NCBI GenBank assembly: GCA_963169455.1
Contig: CAUJDW010000062.1
Coordinates: 1-64,000 of the forward strand
Source: Bacteroidota bacterium
GTDB taxonomy: Bacteria; Bacteroidota; Bacteroidia; Chitinophagales; Saprospiraceae
Length of the DNA stretch: 64,000 nucleotides
Direction: 5' to 3'
This document shows positions 18,273 to 26,360 of this stretch, piece after piece (the first letter of the stretch is position 1; each line of letters opens with the position of its first letter). The translations under genes were made by a program, and so were the position numbers. Under the pieces are notes generated by a model that worked only from the letters and a program-made list of their open reading frames with translations, made no database searches and was not told where the DNA came from.

Positions 18273-19012
18273 AGCAGAAATACGGCTATATCGTAGTGGA
18301 GGATGTGGAACTGCAGCGCGAAAACCTCATCCACCTGCTGGACACCCGCCTGGACCTGCAACTGCTGGGCAGCTTCGACAACGCCGAAGACGCCTACAGC
18401 TTCCTCTCCGATGAGCAGCAACCCTCGCCGGATATCGTGTTCCTGGATATCGAAATGCCTGAACTGAGCGGTTTTAACCTGCTGGAGGCCCTCAGGCAGG
18501 TTCCCAAAAACATGAAAGTGATCATCACCACGGCTTTCCCCGATTACGCCATCAAAAGTTACGACTACTCCATCAGCGGCTACCTGCTCAAACCCATCGA
18601 GCTGGCCAGGCTCAACCAGTCGATCGACAAAGCTATCGGCGAGATGGCCGCCTGGCCGCCGCCGCCCGAGCCCGGTGGATACCTGCTGATCAAGGAAAAA
18701 AAGCGCTGGGTGAAACTGGCTTATGATGAGATACTCTTCTGCGAAGGCGCCAACGTCGACGTCCGCATCGTCACACCTGCCGGGGCTTACCTCACCCGCG
18801 AAAGGGTCAAAAACCTCGAACAGTCCCTGCCGCCTTCCCGCTTCCTGCGCATCCATGACAGCTTCATCATCAACCTTTCCTACGTCAAAAGTTACGCCAG
18901 CAACTTTACTTCCGTCAGCCTCTGCTTTCAGCCCGGCAGCCCTATGCGCACCCTCAGCATCGGCCCCAAATACCGGGAAAAATTCCGCCGGGTGATGCAG
19001 GAAGGGCGGTAG
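18269..19012 (+). CDS. LytTR-family response regulator
   Basis: A 247-residue regulator. The receiver domain (residues about 1-120) has phosphoacceptor D60 in DIVFLDIEMPELSG and the later YLLKPIEL lysine. The C-terminal half is a LytTR DNA-binding domain (YDEILFCEGANVDVRIVT, LEQSLPPSRFLRIHDSFI). It overlaps the kinase gene by 4 bp (ATGA). Targets are unknown; LytTR regulators usually bind pairs of direct repeats about 20 bp apart, none of which I could identify here. Confidence 0.92.
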   Translation: MKQKYGYIVVEDVELQRENLIHLLDTRLDLQLLGSFDNAEDAYSFLSDEQQPSPDIVFLDIEMPELSGFNLLEALRQVPKNMKVIITTAFPDYAIKSYDYSISGYLLKPIELARLNQSIDKAIGEMAAWPPPPEPGGYLLIKEKKRWVKLAYDEILFCEGANVDVRIVTPAGAYLTRERVKNLEQSLPPSRFLRIHDSFIINLSYVKSYASNFTSVSLCFQPGSPMRTLSIGPKYREKFRRVMQEGR

Positions 19013-19218
19013 GGCAGTTGGCAGAAGGCCGGTGCGCCAGCAGGCAGAACCCGGATGAACAGGACGGGTTGAAGGGCCAAGGTTGAAGGAACCTGGAATA
19101 GCCTCTACGATAACAAGGCGCTACCAGATTTGGGATTTGTTGGTTAAAAGCAAGCAATGCCAGCTTAGCGCGGAGCCTCCGCGGGAACCTGAACCCTCCT
19201 GGGATATGCCAACCGGCC

Positions 19219-19575
19219 TCACTGCCCGCAGTACACAACTCCCGAGCTGGGCGTCTCGTACAGTTCGATGCGGGAGAGCAGCGGCAGCGCCGGTTTGAGC
19301 TGATCCCAGGCCCAGATGGCGATGTATTCGGCGGTGGGGTTGGAGAGGCCCGGGATATCGTTGAGCACCTTGTGGTCCAGTATGGGTTCGATCTGTTTCC
19401 ACGCTTTTTTGAGCTCTGCAAAATCCATAACCCAGCCCAGCTCAGGGTCCAGCGGCCCTTCTACAAAGATCCGTATGCGGTAAGTGTGCCCGTGCATGTG
19501 CCGGCACTTGTGGGTTTCCGGGACATTGGGCAGGTAGTGCGCAGCGTCGAATGTAAATTCTTTGAAAACAACCAT
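19219..19575 (-). CDS. queD: 6-carboxy-5,6,7,8-tetrahydropterin synthase (QueD)
   Basis: A 118-residue QueD/PTPS-family protein that converts dihydroneopterin triphosphate to 6-carboxytetrahydropterin in queuosine (7-deazaguanine) synthesis. Zinc histidines are visible as H13 and in CRHMHGH (H28, H30), with nucleophile C24; the CxxxHGH spacing fits QueD better than mammalian PTPS. WVMDFAELKK and LNDIPGLSNPTAEYIA are typical. The neighbouring queC, queE and queF are not in this window. Confidence 0.9.
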   Translation of the reverse strand: MVVFKEFTFDAAHYLPNVPETHKCRHMHGHTYRIRIFVEGPLDPELGWVMDFAELKKAWKQIEPILDHKVLNDIPGLSNPTAEYIAIWAWDQLKPALPLLSRIELYETPSSGVVYCGQ

Positions 19576-19803
19576 CCTGGTAGAGATTTTGGGAGCCCTA
19601 GATAAAAAAAGGCGCCCGTTTATTGAAACTAAATTAATAAATAATTAATATTATGATTTGAATCAGGGGCTGGCAATTTCTGCCGGCCTTTCAGGTTCAG
19701 CCGTTTTTTTTTTGACCACCCATTGGCCTTTTCAACACATCAGCCATCCGCCTTTTTCTCCCCCCGCATTGGCATGAACATTCATCTATCAAAAGCGAAT
19801 TCC

Positions 19804-21732
19804 ATGAAAAGGTCATTACACTGCATTTGTGCACTCTGTGCGGCCGCCTTGCTTCTCGGCAGCCTGTCAAACCTCAAGGCCCAGGAATACCGGGCTATCG
19901 ACGGTTCCAACAACAATTTTCTTAAGCCCTCATGGGGGGCAGCGGGGGCTAATCTGGTGTACGCCGCCACTATAGCTTATGAAGACGGCTTTTCCACGCC
20001 ATCCGGAGCGGACAGGCCCAACCCGCGGGCGGTCAGCAATGCCATTTTTTCTCAGAACACCATGGCCAATGACCCGCGCGGGCTGAGTGCTTTCGCCTGG
20101 GCCTGGGGGCAGTTTATCGACCATGATGTCACCCTGGTGCCCGACAATCCGAACGAACCGATGAACATCTCCGTTCCGCCCTTCGACGCTTTTTTTGACC
20201 CCTATGGCTCGGGCCAGGCCGTAATCCCTATGCTTCGCTCGGCCTATGACCCCACGACCGGAACCGGGCCCGAAAACCCGCGCCAGCATTTCAATGCCAT
20301 CACGGCCTTTATCGACGCTTCTGCGGTTTACGGCTCCGATGAGGAGCGGGCTTTCTGGCTGCGCACTTTTTCCGGCGGCAAACTCAGGGTGTCGGCCGGC
20401 AACATGCCGCCTTTCAACACAACCACTGGCGAATACGGGGCCCCGGTTGACCCCACTGTCCCCCACATGGCTATGCCCCTGCCCTACGTCACAAAGTGGT
20501 ATGTGCTGGGTGATGAGCGCGGCAATGAGAACCCCTTCCTCCTCGCCATGCATGCCCTCTTCGTCCGCGAACACAACCGCCTGTGTGACGAACTGGGCGA
20601 GCGGCATCCCGGCTGGACGGACGAGCAGCTTTATCAGCATGCGCGCAAACTGGTGGGGGCCATTATCCAGGCCATCGTGTATGAAGAATGGCTGCCAACG
20701 CTGGGAATAAAGCTCGACCCCTATAACGGCTACAACCCCTACACCGACCCCGGCGTCATGAACATATTCTCAGCAGCGGCTTTCCGTTACGGGCACACCA
20801 CCATCAACCCCACCCTCCTGAGGATGGATGACAACGGGCACACCATCCCTCAGGGCAATATCAACCTGCGCGACGCCTTCTTCAATACCCAGGCAACCAT
20901 CGAAGCAGGCGGCATCGAACCCCTCCTCATCGGCATGTCAACGGTGGTGCAGCAGAATTTTGACTGCAAGGTCATCGACGACCTGCGCAACTTCCTCTTC
21001 GGCCCTCCGGGCGCCGGCGGGCTCGACCTGGTGTCGATCAACCTCAACCGCGGCCGTGACCGCGGGCTGGCGGATTATAACACCATCCGGGCCGACTTCG
21101 GGCTGGCGCCGCGGGAAAGCTTCCCGGAAATTTGCTCCGACCCCCTCATGAGCGCCTCCCTCCAACTCGTGTATCACGATGTCAACCACATCGACCCCTG
21201 GGTGGGTATGCTGGCGGAAGACCACATGCCCGGGGCCCTCTTCGGCGAAACAGCTATGGAGATCATAGGGCGGCAGTTCCACGTCCTGCGCGAGGGCGAC
21301 CGCTTTTACTATGAGAACGACCCCTGGCTGACGCCTGAGGAAAAAAGCTGGATCAGCGGCAACCGCCTGGCCGATGTCATCCGCCGAAACTGCCCGGTCA
21401 CCTGCCTGCACGATGATATCTTCATGGCCCAGAGCCTAACAGCAAACCGCGATTTCGCTATTTCGGATCAACTGCCTCTCATCCTTTTCCCCAACCCGGT
21501 TACCGACCAGCTGAACATCCGGCTCGGGGTTCCGGCCTCCGGAAAGGCCCTGGCCCGCATTACCGATGCCTATGGCCGCGAACTGATGCGCCGCGAACTG
21601 GATGAACTCACTCCTGGCGAGGCCATCACCTTCGCCCTGGATGCCAACCTTCCTGCCGGCATATACCACGTAGTGGTGATGGCCGGCAATCAGCTTGGCC
21701 ACCAGGCTTTCGTGAGGGTGAACGGCAGATAA
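19804..21732 (+). CDS. Animal haem peroxidase with T9SS sorting domain
   Basis: A 642-residue secreted peroxidase of the animal haem peroxidase superfamily. Residues 1-26 (MKRSLHCICALCAAALLLGS onward) form a signal peptide cut after LKAQ. The distal histidine lies in WGQFIDHDVTLVPD, and the proximal histidine in FRYGHTTINP; HNRLCDEL and LNRGRDRGLADYN are also family blocks. The last ~80 residues (LFPNPVTDQLNIRL to HQAFVRVNG) are a T9SS type A sorting domain, so it should be moved across the outer membrane. A TTG at 19723 and an ATG at 19774 lie upstream in frame; neither begins a signal peptide. A perfect hairpin terminator follows. Likely substrates are halides or phenolics, but nothing here tells. 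Confidence 0.9.
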   Translation: MKRSLHCICALCAAALLLGSLSNLKAQEYRAIDGSNNNFLKPSWGAAGANLVYAATIAYEDGFSTPSGADRPNPRAVSNAIFSQNTMANDPRGLSAFAWAWGQFIDHDVTLVPDNPNEPMNISVPPFDAFFDPYGSGQAVIPMLRSAYDPTTGTGPENPRQHFNAITAFIDASAVYGSDEERAFWLRTFSGGKLRVSAGNMPPFNTTTGEYGAPVDPTVPHMAMPLPYVTKWYVLGDERGNENPFLLAMHALFVREHNRLCDELGERHPGWTDEQLYQHARKLVGAIIQAIVYEEWLPTLGIKLDPYNGYNPYTDPGVMNIFSAAAFRYGHTTINPTLLRMDDNGHTIPQGNINLRDAFFNTQATIEAGGIEPLLIGMSTVVQQNFDCKVIDDLRNFLFGPPGAGGLDLVSINLNRGRDRGLADYNTIRADFGLAPRESFPEICSDPLMSASLQLVYHDVNHIDPWVGMLAEDHMPGALFGETAMEIIGRQFHVLREGDRFYYENDPWLTPEEKSWISGNRLADVIRRNCPVTCLHDDIFMAQSLTANRDFAISDQLPLILFPNPVTDQLNIRLGVPASGKALARITDAYGRELMRRELDELTPGEAITFALDANLPAGIYHVVVMAGNQLGHQAFVRVNGR

Positions 21733-21750
21733 GAACGGCTTATGCAAAAA

Positions 21751-21795
21751 GAGGCCAGCCGGCAGGACTTCCCACTTGGCTGGCCTCATTTTTTT
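21751..21795. terminator. Rho-independent terminator between convergent genes
   Basis: GAGGCCAGCC (21751-21760) pairs perfectly with GGCTGGCCTC (21778-21787), and a run of seven T follows at 21789-21795. An A run precedes it, so it can serve the peroxidase gene on the plus strand and the 21810 gene on the minus strand. Confidence 0.85.
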
Positions 21796-21809
21796 ACCCC
21801 TTCCTCTTG

Positions 21810-22238
21810 CTATTGCACCAGGCTGTCAACCTTGCCCGGAAACGCCAGGCGGACATGGCCAACGACTGTTTCATTTGTCATGTTCACCACCTTCAGTTTC
21901 CAGTCCGTGCCTTTGACGGTGTCATCAGCCGTAACTTCGTAGTACAGCTTGGCCGGGCTTTTGTCGTCGACGCGCTCGGCGTAGTTCATCTGCCCGGGCC
22001 GGAAAAGGATGAGCGACAACTCGGCCTTCGGCGGGCTCCATTCGGCAACGGCATGAATATACCCCGCTTCTGTTACTGTGAATTCAATGGTTTCCCGTTC
22101 GCATGCCTTCAGGGTAAAGTCTTTTTCAACAACTTCTTCCCCCGGCGACAGATAAGCCATGCATACGAACAGCAGAATAAATGCTGCAACGGCCTGGGCC
22201 ATCACTCCAATTACCGGATAAATTCGATTCTTTTTCAT
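21810..22238 (-). CDS. Small exported or membrane-anchored protein of unknown function
   Basis: A 142-residue protein I do not recognise. It starts MKKNRIYPVIGVMAQAVAAF and has one hydrophobic segment (about residues 8-30), acting as a signal anchor or signal peptide. The rest looks like a beta-sandwich of alternating strands (RETIEFTVTEAGYIHAVAEW, AELSLILFRPG, DWKLKVVNMTNETVVGHVRLAF). This resembles small periplasmic domains that bind or respond to envelope stress, but no family can be named. Its upstream side holds the 16-bp tandem array at 22402-22545. Confidence 0.6.
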   Translation of the reverse strand: MKKNRIYPVIGVMAQAVAAFILLFVCMAYLSPGEEVVEKDFTLKACERETIEFTVTEAGYIHAVAEWSPPKAELSLILFRPGQMNYAERVDDKSPAKLYYEVTADDTVKGTDWKLKVVNMTNETVVGHVRLAFPGKVDSLVQ

Positions 22239-22401
22239 GCCTCTACACTTTGGTTGATAGAATTTCAGGTTGCCTGGATCAAACTCCGGCTTTGGGCGTT
22301 CCTGACTTTTCTACTCCATAGTATAGGGTTCTCTGCAATATTTCTCAATGATTTTAGTCACCGCTTTTCTGCGGGCATAGGAGCTGAGGGCGGGGTAGGG
22401 G

Positions 22402-22545
22402 ATGGTTATATTGTGATATGGTTATATTGTGATATGGTTATATTGTGATATGGTTATATTGTGATATGGCTATATTGTGATATGGCTATATTGTGGTATG
22501 GCTATATTGTGGTATGGTTATATTGTGATATGGCTATATTGTTGG
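22402..22545. repeat. 16-bp tandem array A, nine units
   Basis: Nine units of a 16-mer, typically ATGGTTATATTGTGAT or ATGGCTATATTGTGGT, run without interruption; the last unit decays to ATTGTTGG. It lies about 160 bp upstream of the minus-strand gene at 21810 and 40 bp past the phzF-like stop. On the opposite strand it is a near match to array B at 61596-61771. The units differ at three or four positions, so this is not a freshly expanded array. Confidence 0.92.
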
Positions 22546-22585
22546 GGGGCTGGAAAGCCCTCACTGAGGTGCTGAAATACCGCGC

Positions 22586-23368
22586 CTACGCCCAAATCCT
22601 CCCTTCCAGGTAAGTGACCGCCTGTCCGGCGATGGCGACGCGCTCGCCGAGCATGGTGCATTTCAGCTCGCCGCCGCGGGCGGAGATCTGCCTGGCCGTC
22701 AGCTCCTGCCTGGACAGGCGCTCCGCCCAGTAGGGCGTCAGGGTGGTGTGAGCCGAGCCGGTGACGGGGTCTTCGTCGATGCCGGCATTGGGAAAGAAAC
22801 ATCGGGAGACGAAATCCACTTCCTCCCCCGGAGCGGTAGCGATGACGCCCCGGCCCTTCAGCTGGCGCAGCAACTGGAAATCGGGCCGCAGCCGGGCCAC
22901 CTGCTCCTGCGACTCCAGCACGACGAGGTAGTCCTCCCGGCCGGTGAATACCTCCACCGGTTCGGCCCGCAGGGCCTGCAGCAGAACGGCGGGCGCCGGG
23001 GTGGGTTCAAGGATGTCGGTGGGGAAATCCATGATGTAGAGGCCATCTCCTCTGGATACCGACAATGGGCCGCTGAGGGTGTGGAAGTTGATGGTGTCGC
23101 GCGGGTGCCCCAGATGCTGAAAGAGGATGTGGGCCGTAGCCAGCGTGGCGTGCCCGCAAAGCGCCACCTCGATGGCCGGAGTGAACCACCGCAACTGGAA
23201 ATCCGGCCCCTTGGGGATGAAAAAGGCGGTCTCGGACAGGTTGTTCTCGGCGGCAATGGCCTGCAGGGTGGCGTCGGGCAGCCACTCCTTCAAAGGGCAA
23301 ACCGCAGCAGGGTTGCCGCGGAACAGCTGGTTGGTGAAGGCATCGGCCTGATACAGGGTAATTTCCAT
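22586..23368 (-). CDS. PhzF family isomerase
   Basis: A 260-residue protein of the PhzF / diaminopimelate-epimerase-like fold. The N-terminal block QADAFTNQLFRGNPAAVCPL, the catalytic glutamate in AAENNLSETAFF, the ALCGHATLATAHILF motif and DPVTGSAHTTLTPYW are all present. Family members isomerise or epimerise small molecules; PhzF itself acts in phenazine synthesis, but no other phenazine genes are here, so the substrate is unknown. It stands alone on the minus strand with long spacers on both sides. Confidence 0.9.
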   Translation of the reverse strand: MEITLYQADAFTNQLFRGNPAAVCPLKEWLPDATLQAIAAENNLSETAFFIPKGPDFQLRWFTPAIEVALCGHATLATAHILFQHLGHPRDTINFHTLSGPLSVSRGDGLYIMDFPTDILEPTPAPAVLLQALRAEPVEVFTGREDYLVVLESQEQVARLRPDFQLLRQLKGRGVIATAPGEEVDFVSRCFFPNAGIDEDPVTGSAHTTLTPYWAERLSRQELTARQISARGGELKCTMLGERVAIAGQAVTYLEGRIWA

Positions 23369-23643
23369 CGATCGGTTGGGTTCTTGATTATAAGTGCTAA
23401 ACGCCCTGGGTGCTGCAATGGTTAAAGCAAGGCGCTGCGGATAAATAAATTCCCTGGCTAACCCAAAGGAACTTGCCTGCAGCAGCTGTCATTTGTTGCA
23501 CTTTTAATTATTTAAACGACACCCTTTATGCCTCCAACTACAGAGATGTTGTTATGGTAACAGAGCCCCCCACTTTGCGCCATCGTGCTCATTTCCCCCC
23601 GCCAATCCATCAATGAGTTAGCCTCCAAACCTGCCCCCGCCCT

Positions 23644-24696
23644 CTACTCTCTCCCCTCCATCTGCCGCTCTGCCTCTTCCTGTTCGTAAATTCTGTAGCG
23701 CAGGACATCGATATAGGAGCGTGCGTTTTTGTTGCCATAGTCCGTATAGGCCGCCTGCGCCCAGTCGAGGGCGAGGCGGAGTTTGCCTTCGCGTTCGTAT
23801 GCAACGGCCATGTTGAAGGCGGCGCGGCCGCGGGTTTTATCGTCAACAGGGCCATTTACGAGCCCGTTCCAGATATCGGTGGCGCGCTCCCAGTCGCCGG
23901 CGCGGGCGTAGCGGGCAGCGCGTTCCATGTCGGTTTTTGCGTTGCCCTTCCCTTTTGTGTACCAGTTGCGGCTGACGGTTATCCATACCGGAGCGATGCG
24001 CATGCCGTACATTTCTCCGGCGGCATGGCTGACGGTTTGGGTGATGCCTTCCCGGGCAGGCAGGTTGCGGCGGGCCTGGTCTTCCGTGTTGCCGCGGGCA
24101 TCGCTGCTGGCATCCTCCATGGTGGTGAACTCATCGAGGATGCGGCCTTGACTGGCGTCGTAAACCCGCCAGCCGATGCGCACCTGGGTGCGCATATCCG
24201 CTACGTAGTAGGTTTCCGTGCGCTCCTTTCCGTCCTTGTCTTTCTTTTTTTCCGAGCGCGCGCCGGTGCTGATGTAGTTGTCGCTGTCGTACATCTCGAT
24301 CGTGATCAAGGCGTCGGCGCCGTACTGCCGGCAGATGCGTTCCACTTCCTCCCGGGGCAGCGGCGGTTCGAAGCTGTTGCCCGTAGAGCTGCCGGTCATT
24401 TCGATGCCGGTAGATTTTACCGAATACCGCGGGGTGCGCATCATGGCGGCCGCCAGCCCCTCCATGGCGCGCTGCCGGCCGCGGCGGTCCTGGCCGATGT
24501 CTTCTCCGGTGAAAAGCCCTTCCACCACGTTCACAAAGCCTTTTGCCGGCTTGCTGCGGTCGGCCATGGCGATCACTTCTACGTGGTCGGGCAATACGAC
24601 CTGCGCAGGCTGAAGGACCTGGAGCTGAGTGCTGGAAGTGCAGGAAAACAGGCTGATGATGAAGAACAGGGTTGCGAAAAACGCCGGTTTTTTCAT
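23644..24696 (-). CDS. DUF6340-like lipoprotein
   Basis: A 350-residue lipoprotein. MKKPAFFATLFFIISLFSC is a lipoprotein signal with Cys at residue 19. The body matches what I recall of the Bacteroidota DUF6340 family: VEVIAMADRSKP, a G-x-G stretch in the middle, YGADALITIEMYDSDNY, VRIGWRVYDASQGRILDEF, then a helical TPR-like C-terminus (YARAGDWERATDIWNGLV, GRAAFNMAVAYEREGKLRLAL). The same frame stays open upstream through the spacer and the tyrS antisense side, but that extension has no coding support. Function unknown; periplasmic side of the envelope. Confidence 0.72.
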   Translation of the reverse strand: MKKPAFFATLFFIISLFSCTSSTQLQVLQPAQVVLPDHVEVIAMADRSKPAKGFVNVVEGLFTGEDIGQDRRGRQRAMEGLAAAMMRTPRYSVKSTGIEMTGSSTGNSFEPPLPREEVERICRQYGADALITIEMYDSDNYISTGARSEKKKDKDGKERTETYYVADMRTQVRIGWRVYDASQGRILDEFTTMEDASSDARGNTEDQARRNLPAREGITQTVSHAAGEMYGMRIAPVWITVSRNWYTKGKGNAKTDMERAARYARAGDWERATDIWNGLVNGPVDDKTRGRAAFNMAVAYEREGKLRLALDWAQAAYTDYGNKNARSYIDVLRYRIYEQEEAERQMEGRE

Positions 24697-24832
24697 GGGT
24701 TGAGGTTTTAGCAGGGAAAGATAATGCATTTGAAGGGTAGTATGCCCTTCCCCATTGGGCCGTGTACCTGTACAGGGGGGCTTATCCCATGCAATACGCG
24801 CAGGATATTGCTTCTGACAGCTTTTTTTCGAG

Positions 24833-24885
24833 CCGGGCAAGCTGGGTGAGGGGAGGGACAAGGTGAGCCTGTGGCAACCCCTGCC
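24833..24885. repeat. Dispersed ~50-bp intergenic repeat, copy 2
   Basis: This shares CAAGCTGGG, a G-rich stretch, AGGTGAGCC and GGCAA(A)CC at equal spacing with 1428-1480. It lies in the 209-bp spacer between tyrS and the lipoprotein gene. Confidence 0.45.
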
Positions 24886-24905
24886 CGTCCTCGCTGCGCA
24901 CAGCC

Positions 24906-26180
24906 TCACTCCGCCACCACGATATACTTGTTTTTCTTCCCGTTCTCCACCATGATATACCTGCCGTGCAGCAGGGCTTCGTGGCTGACCGTATGTTCGT
25001 GGCTGTCCACCTTGTCCTTGTTCACGCTGATGGCGTTGCCCTGGATGGCGCGCCGGGCCTCGCCTTTTGAGGGCAGAATGCCGGTGTGCTCCGCCAGCAA
25101 ATCGACGATGTTGGCCCCGTTGGCCAGCAACCCGCGGGGGATGGTAAAGCTGGGAATCTCGGCAGCCACGGTGGCCAGTTCGCCCTGGCCCAGTTCGAGC
25201 AGATTCTCTTTGGTGGCGTTGCGGCCGAAAAGCAACTGGCTGACGCGCAGCACCGAACGGTAGTCTTCTTCGGAATGCACCCGCACGGTGAGTTCCTCGG
25301 CCAGCAGCCGCTTGAGTTCCTGCGGGTTGCCGGCATGCTCCTGTTCCCGGGCTTCGATCTCCGCCCGCGGTTTCAGGGTGAAGTAACGCGTGAATTTCGG
25401 CGTATCGGCATCGTCGGCGTTGATCCAGAACTGGTAGAACTTGTAGGGGGTGGTCAGCTCCGGATCCAGCCAGATATTGCCGCCCATCGACTTGCCGAAC
25501 TTGCTGCCGTCGGCTTTGGTAAGCAGGGGCGTAGTCACGGCGTAGGCCTTCTCCCCGAGGTTGCGGCGAATGAACTCCGTGCCGGAAGTGATGTTGCCCC
25601 ATTGGTCGGAGCCGCCCATCTGCAGGATGCAGTTGTACTTCTGGTACAAAACCTGGAAGTCATAAGCCTGCAGCAACTGGTAGCTGAACTCGGTGAAGGA
25701 TATCCCGCTGTCCAGGCGCTTTTGCACGGATTCCTTCGACATCATGTAGTTGACGGTCAGGGTCTTGCCTACATCGCGCAGGAAGTCGAGTACGTTCATG
25801 CTTTTATAGAAGTCCAGGTTGTTCACCATCAGGGCCTTGTTGGGGCCCTCTTCGAAGCTGAGGAATTTCCGGATCTGCTTTTTCTGGTGTTCCAGGTTGG
25901 CGTCCAGTTCTTCGAAGGTTTTCAGCTCCCGCTCCGAATCCCGCCCGGAGGGGTCGCCGATGCGGCCTGTGGCCCCGCCCATCAGCACCAGCGGCTGGTG
26001 GCCGGAGCGCTGGAAAAGCGACAGCAGCATGATCTGTACATAGTTGCCGATGGTCAGGGCAGGGGCCGTGGGGTCGAAGCCGATGTAACCGGTAACCCTG
26101 CCTTTGTTCAGTACTTCGTCCAGCCCGGGTGTGGCATCCTGCAACATGCCCCGCCATTCCAGTTCTTCCAGAAAGTTCAT
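24906..26180 (-). CDS. tyrS: Tyrosyl-tRNA synthetase
   Basis: A 424-residue class I synthetase that charges tRNA-Tyr. GFDPTAPALTIGN, MGGATGRIGDPSG, the tyrosine-site block GGSDQWGNI and the KMSKS equivalent KFGKS all lie where expected, and the C-terminus is an S4 RNA-binding domain (ARRAIQGNAISVNKDKV). The first histidine of HIGH is replaced: residues 43-46 read T-I-G-N. An in-frame TTG at 26222 lies upstream, but the ATG at 26180 (MNFLEELEWRG) matches the usual N-terminus of the family. Confidence 0.95.
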   Translation of the reverse strand: MNFLEELEWRGMLQDATPGLDEVLNKGRVTGYIGFDPTAPALTIGNYVQIMLLSLFQRSGHQPLVLMGGATGRIGDPSGRDSERELKTFEELDANLEHQKKQIRKFLSFEEGPNKALMVNNLDFYKSMNVLDFLRDVGKTLTVNYMMSKESVQKRLDSGISFTEFSYQLLQAYDFQVLYQKYNCILQMGGSDQWGNITSGTEFIRRNLGEKAYAVTTPLLTKADGSKFGKSMGGNIWLDPELTTPYKFYQFWINADDADTPKFTRYFTLKPRAEIEAREQEHAGNPQELKRLLAEELTVRVHSEEDYRSVLRVSQLLFGRNATKENLLELGQGELATVAAEIPSFTIPRGLLANGANIVDLLAEHTGILPSKGEARRAIQGNAISVNKDKVDSHEHTVSHEALLHGRYIMVENGKKNKYIVVAE

Positions 26181-26219
26181 CCCTCTGTTGTTTTGTTCCG
26201 TTGTTTTTTTTGCGACGGG

Positions 26220-26227
26220 CAAATTTA
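26220..26227 (-). promoter_or_regulatory. Putative -7 box for tyrS
   Basis: On the minus strand this reads TAAATTTG (TAnnTTTG), 39 bp before the tyrS ATG. Predicted initiation near 26213 leaves a leader of about 33 nt and excludes the TTG at 26222 as start. No -33 TTG is seen at the right distance. Confidence 0.4.
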
Positions 26228-26346
26228 GTTTTTTTGCCAGGCTTTTGGAATAAACGGGGGAAATTGCAGGAAAGTTCCGGGAGAAAATACCCGCAAGTTT
26301 CGCAGGCCTTGACGTACAAGCCCTACAAGGCGTACAAGACTTTTCC

Positions 26347-26354
26347 TATCTTTG
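26347..26354 (+). promoter_or_regulatory. Putative -7 box for the permease gene
   Basis: TATCTTTG ends 6 bp before the ATG at 26361, so transcription would start at or next to the start codon and the message would be leaderless. The -33 position has no TTG. Confidence 0.4.
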
Positions 26355-26360
26355 CCCCGC

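Noticed and set aside
14553-22328. The 12-mer CATAGTATAGGG at 14553-14564 and 22317-22328
   Set aside because: Exact 12-mer pairs are expected by chance many times in 64 kb, and the flanks do not match.
22402-22545. CRISPR array
   Set aside because: The units are directly adjacent with no unique spacers, and no cas gene is present.
23644-25602. A 652-codon open frame on the minus strand
   Set aside because: Only its 3' part (from the ATG at 24696) has a lipoprotein signal and family features. The upstream portion runs out of phase through tyrS and the spacer.
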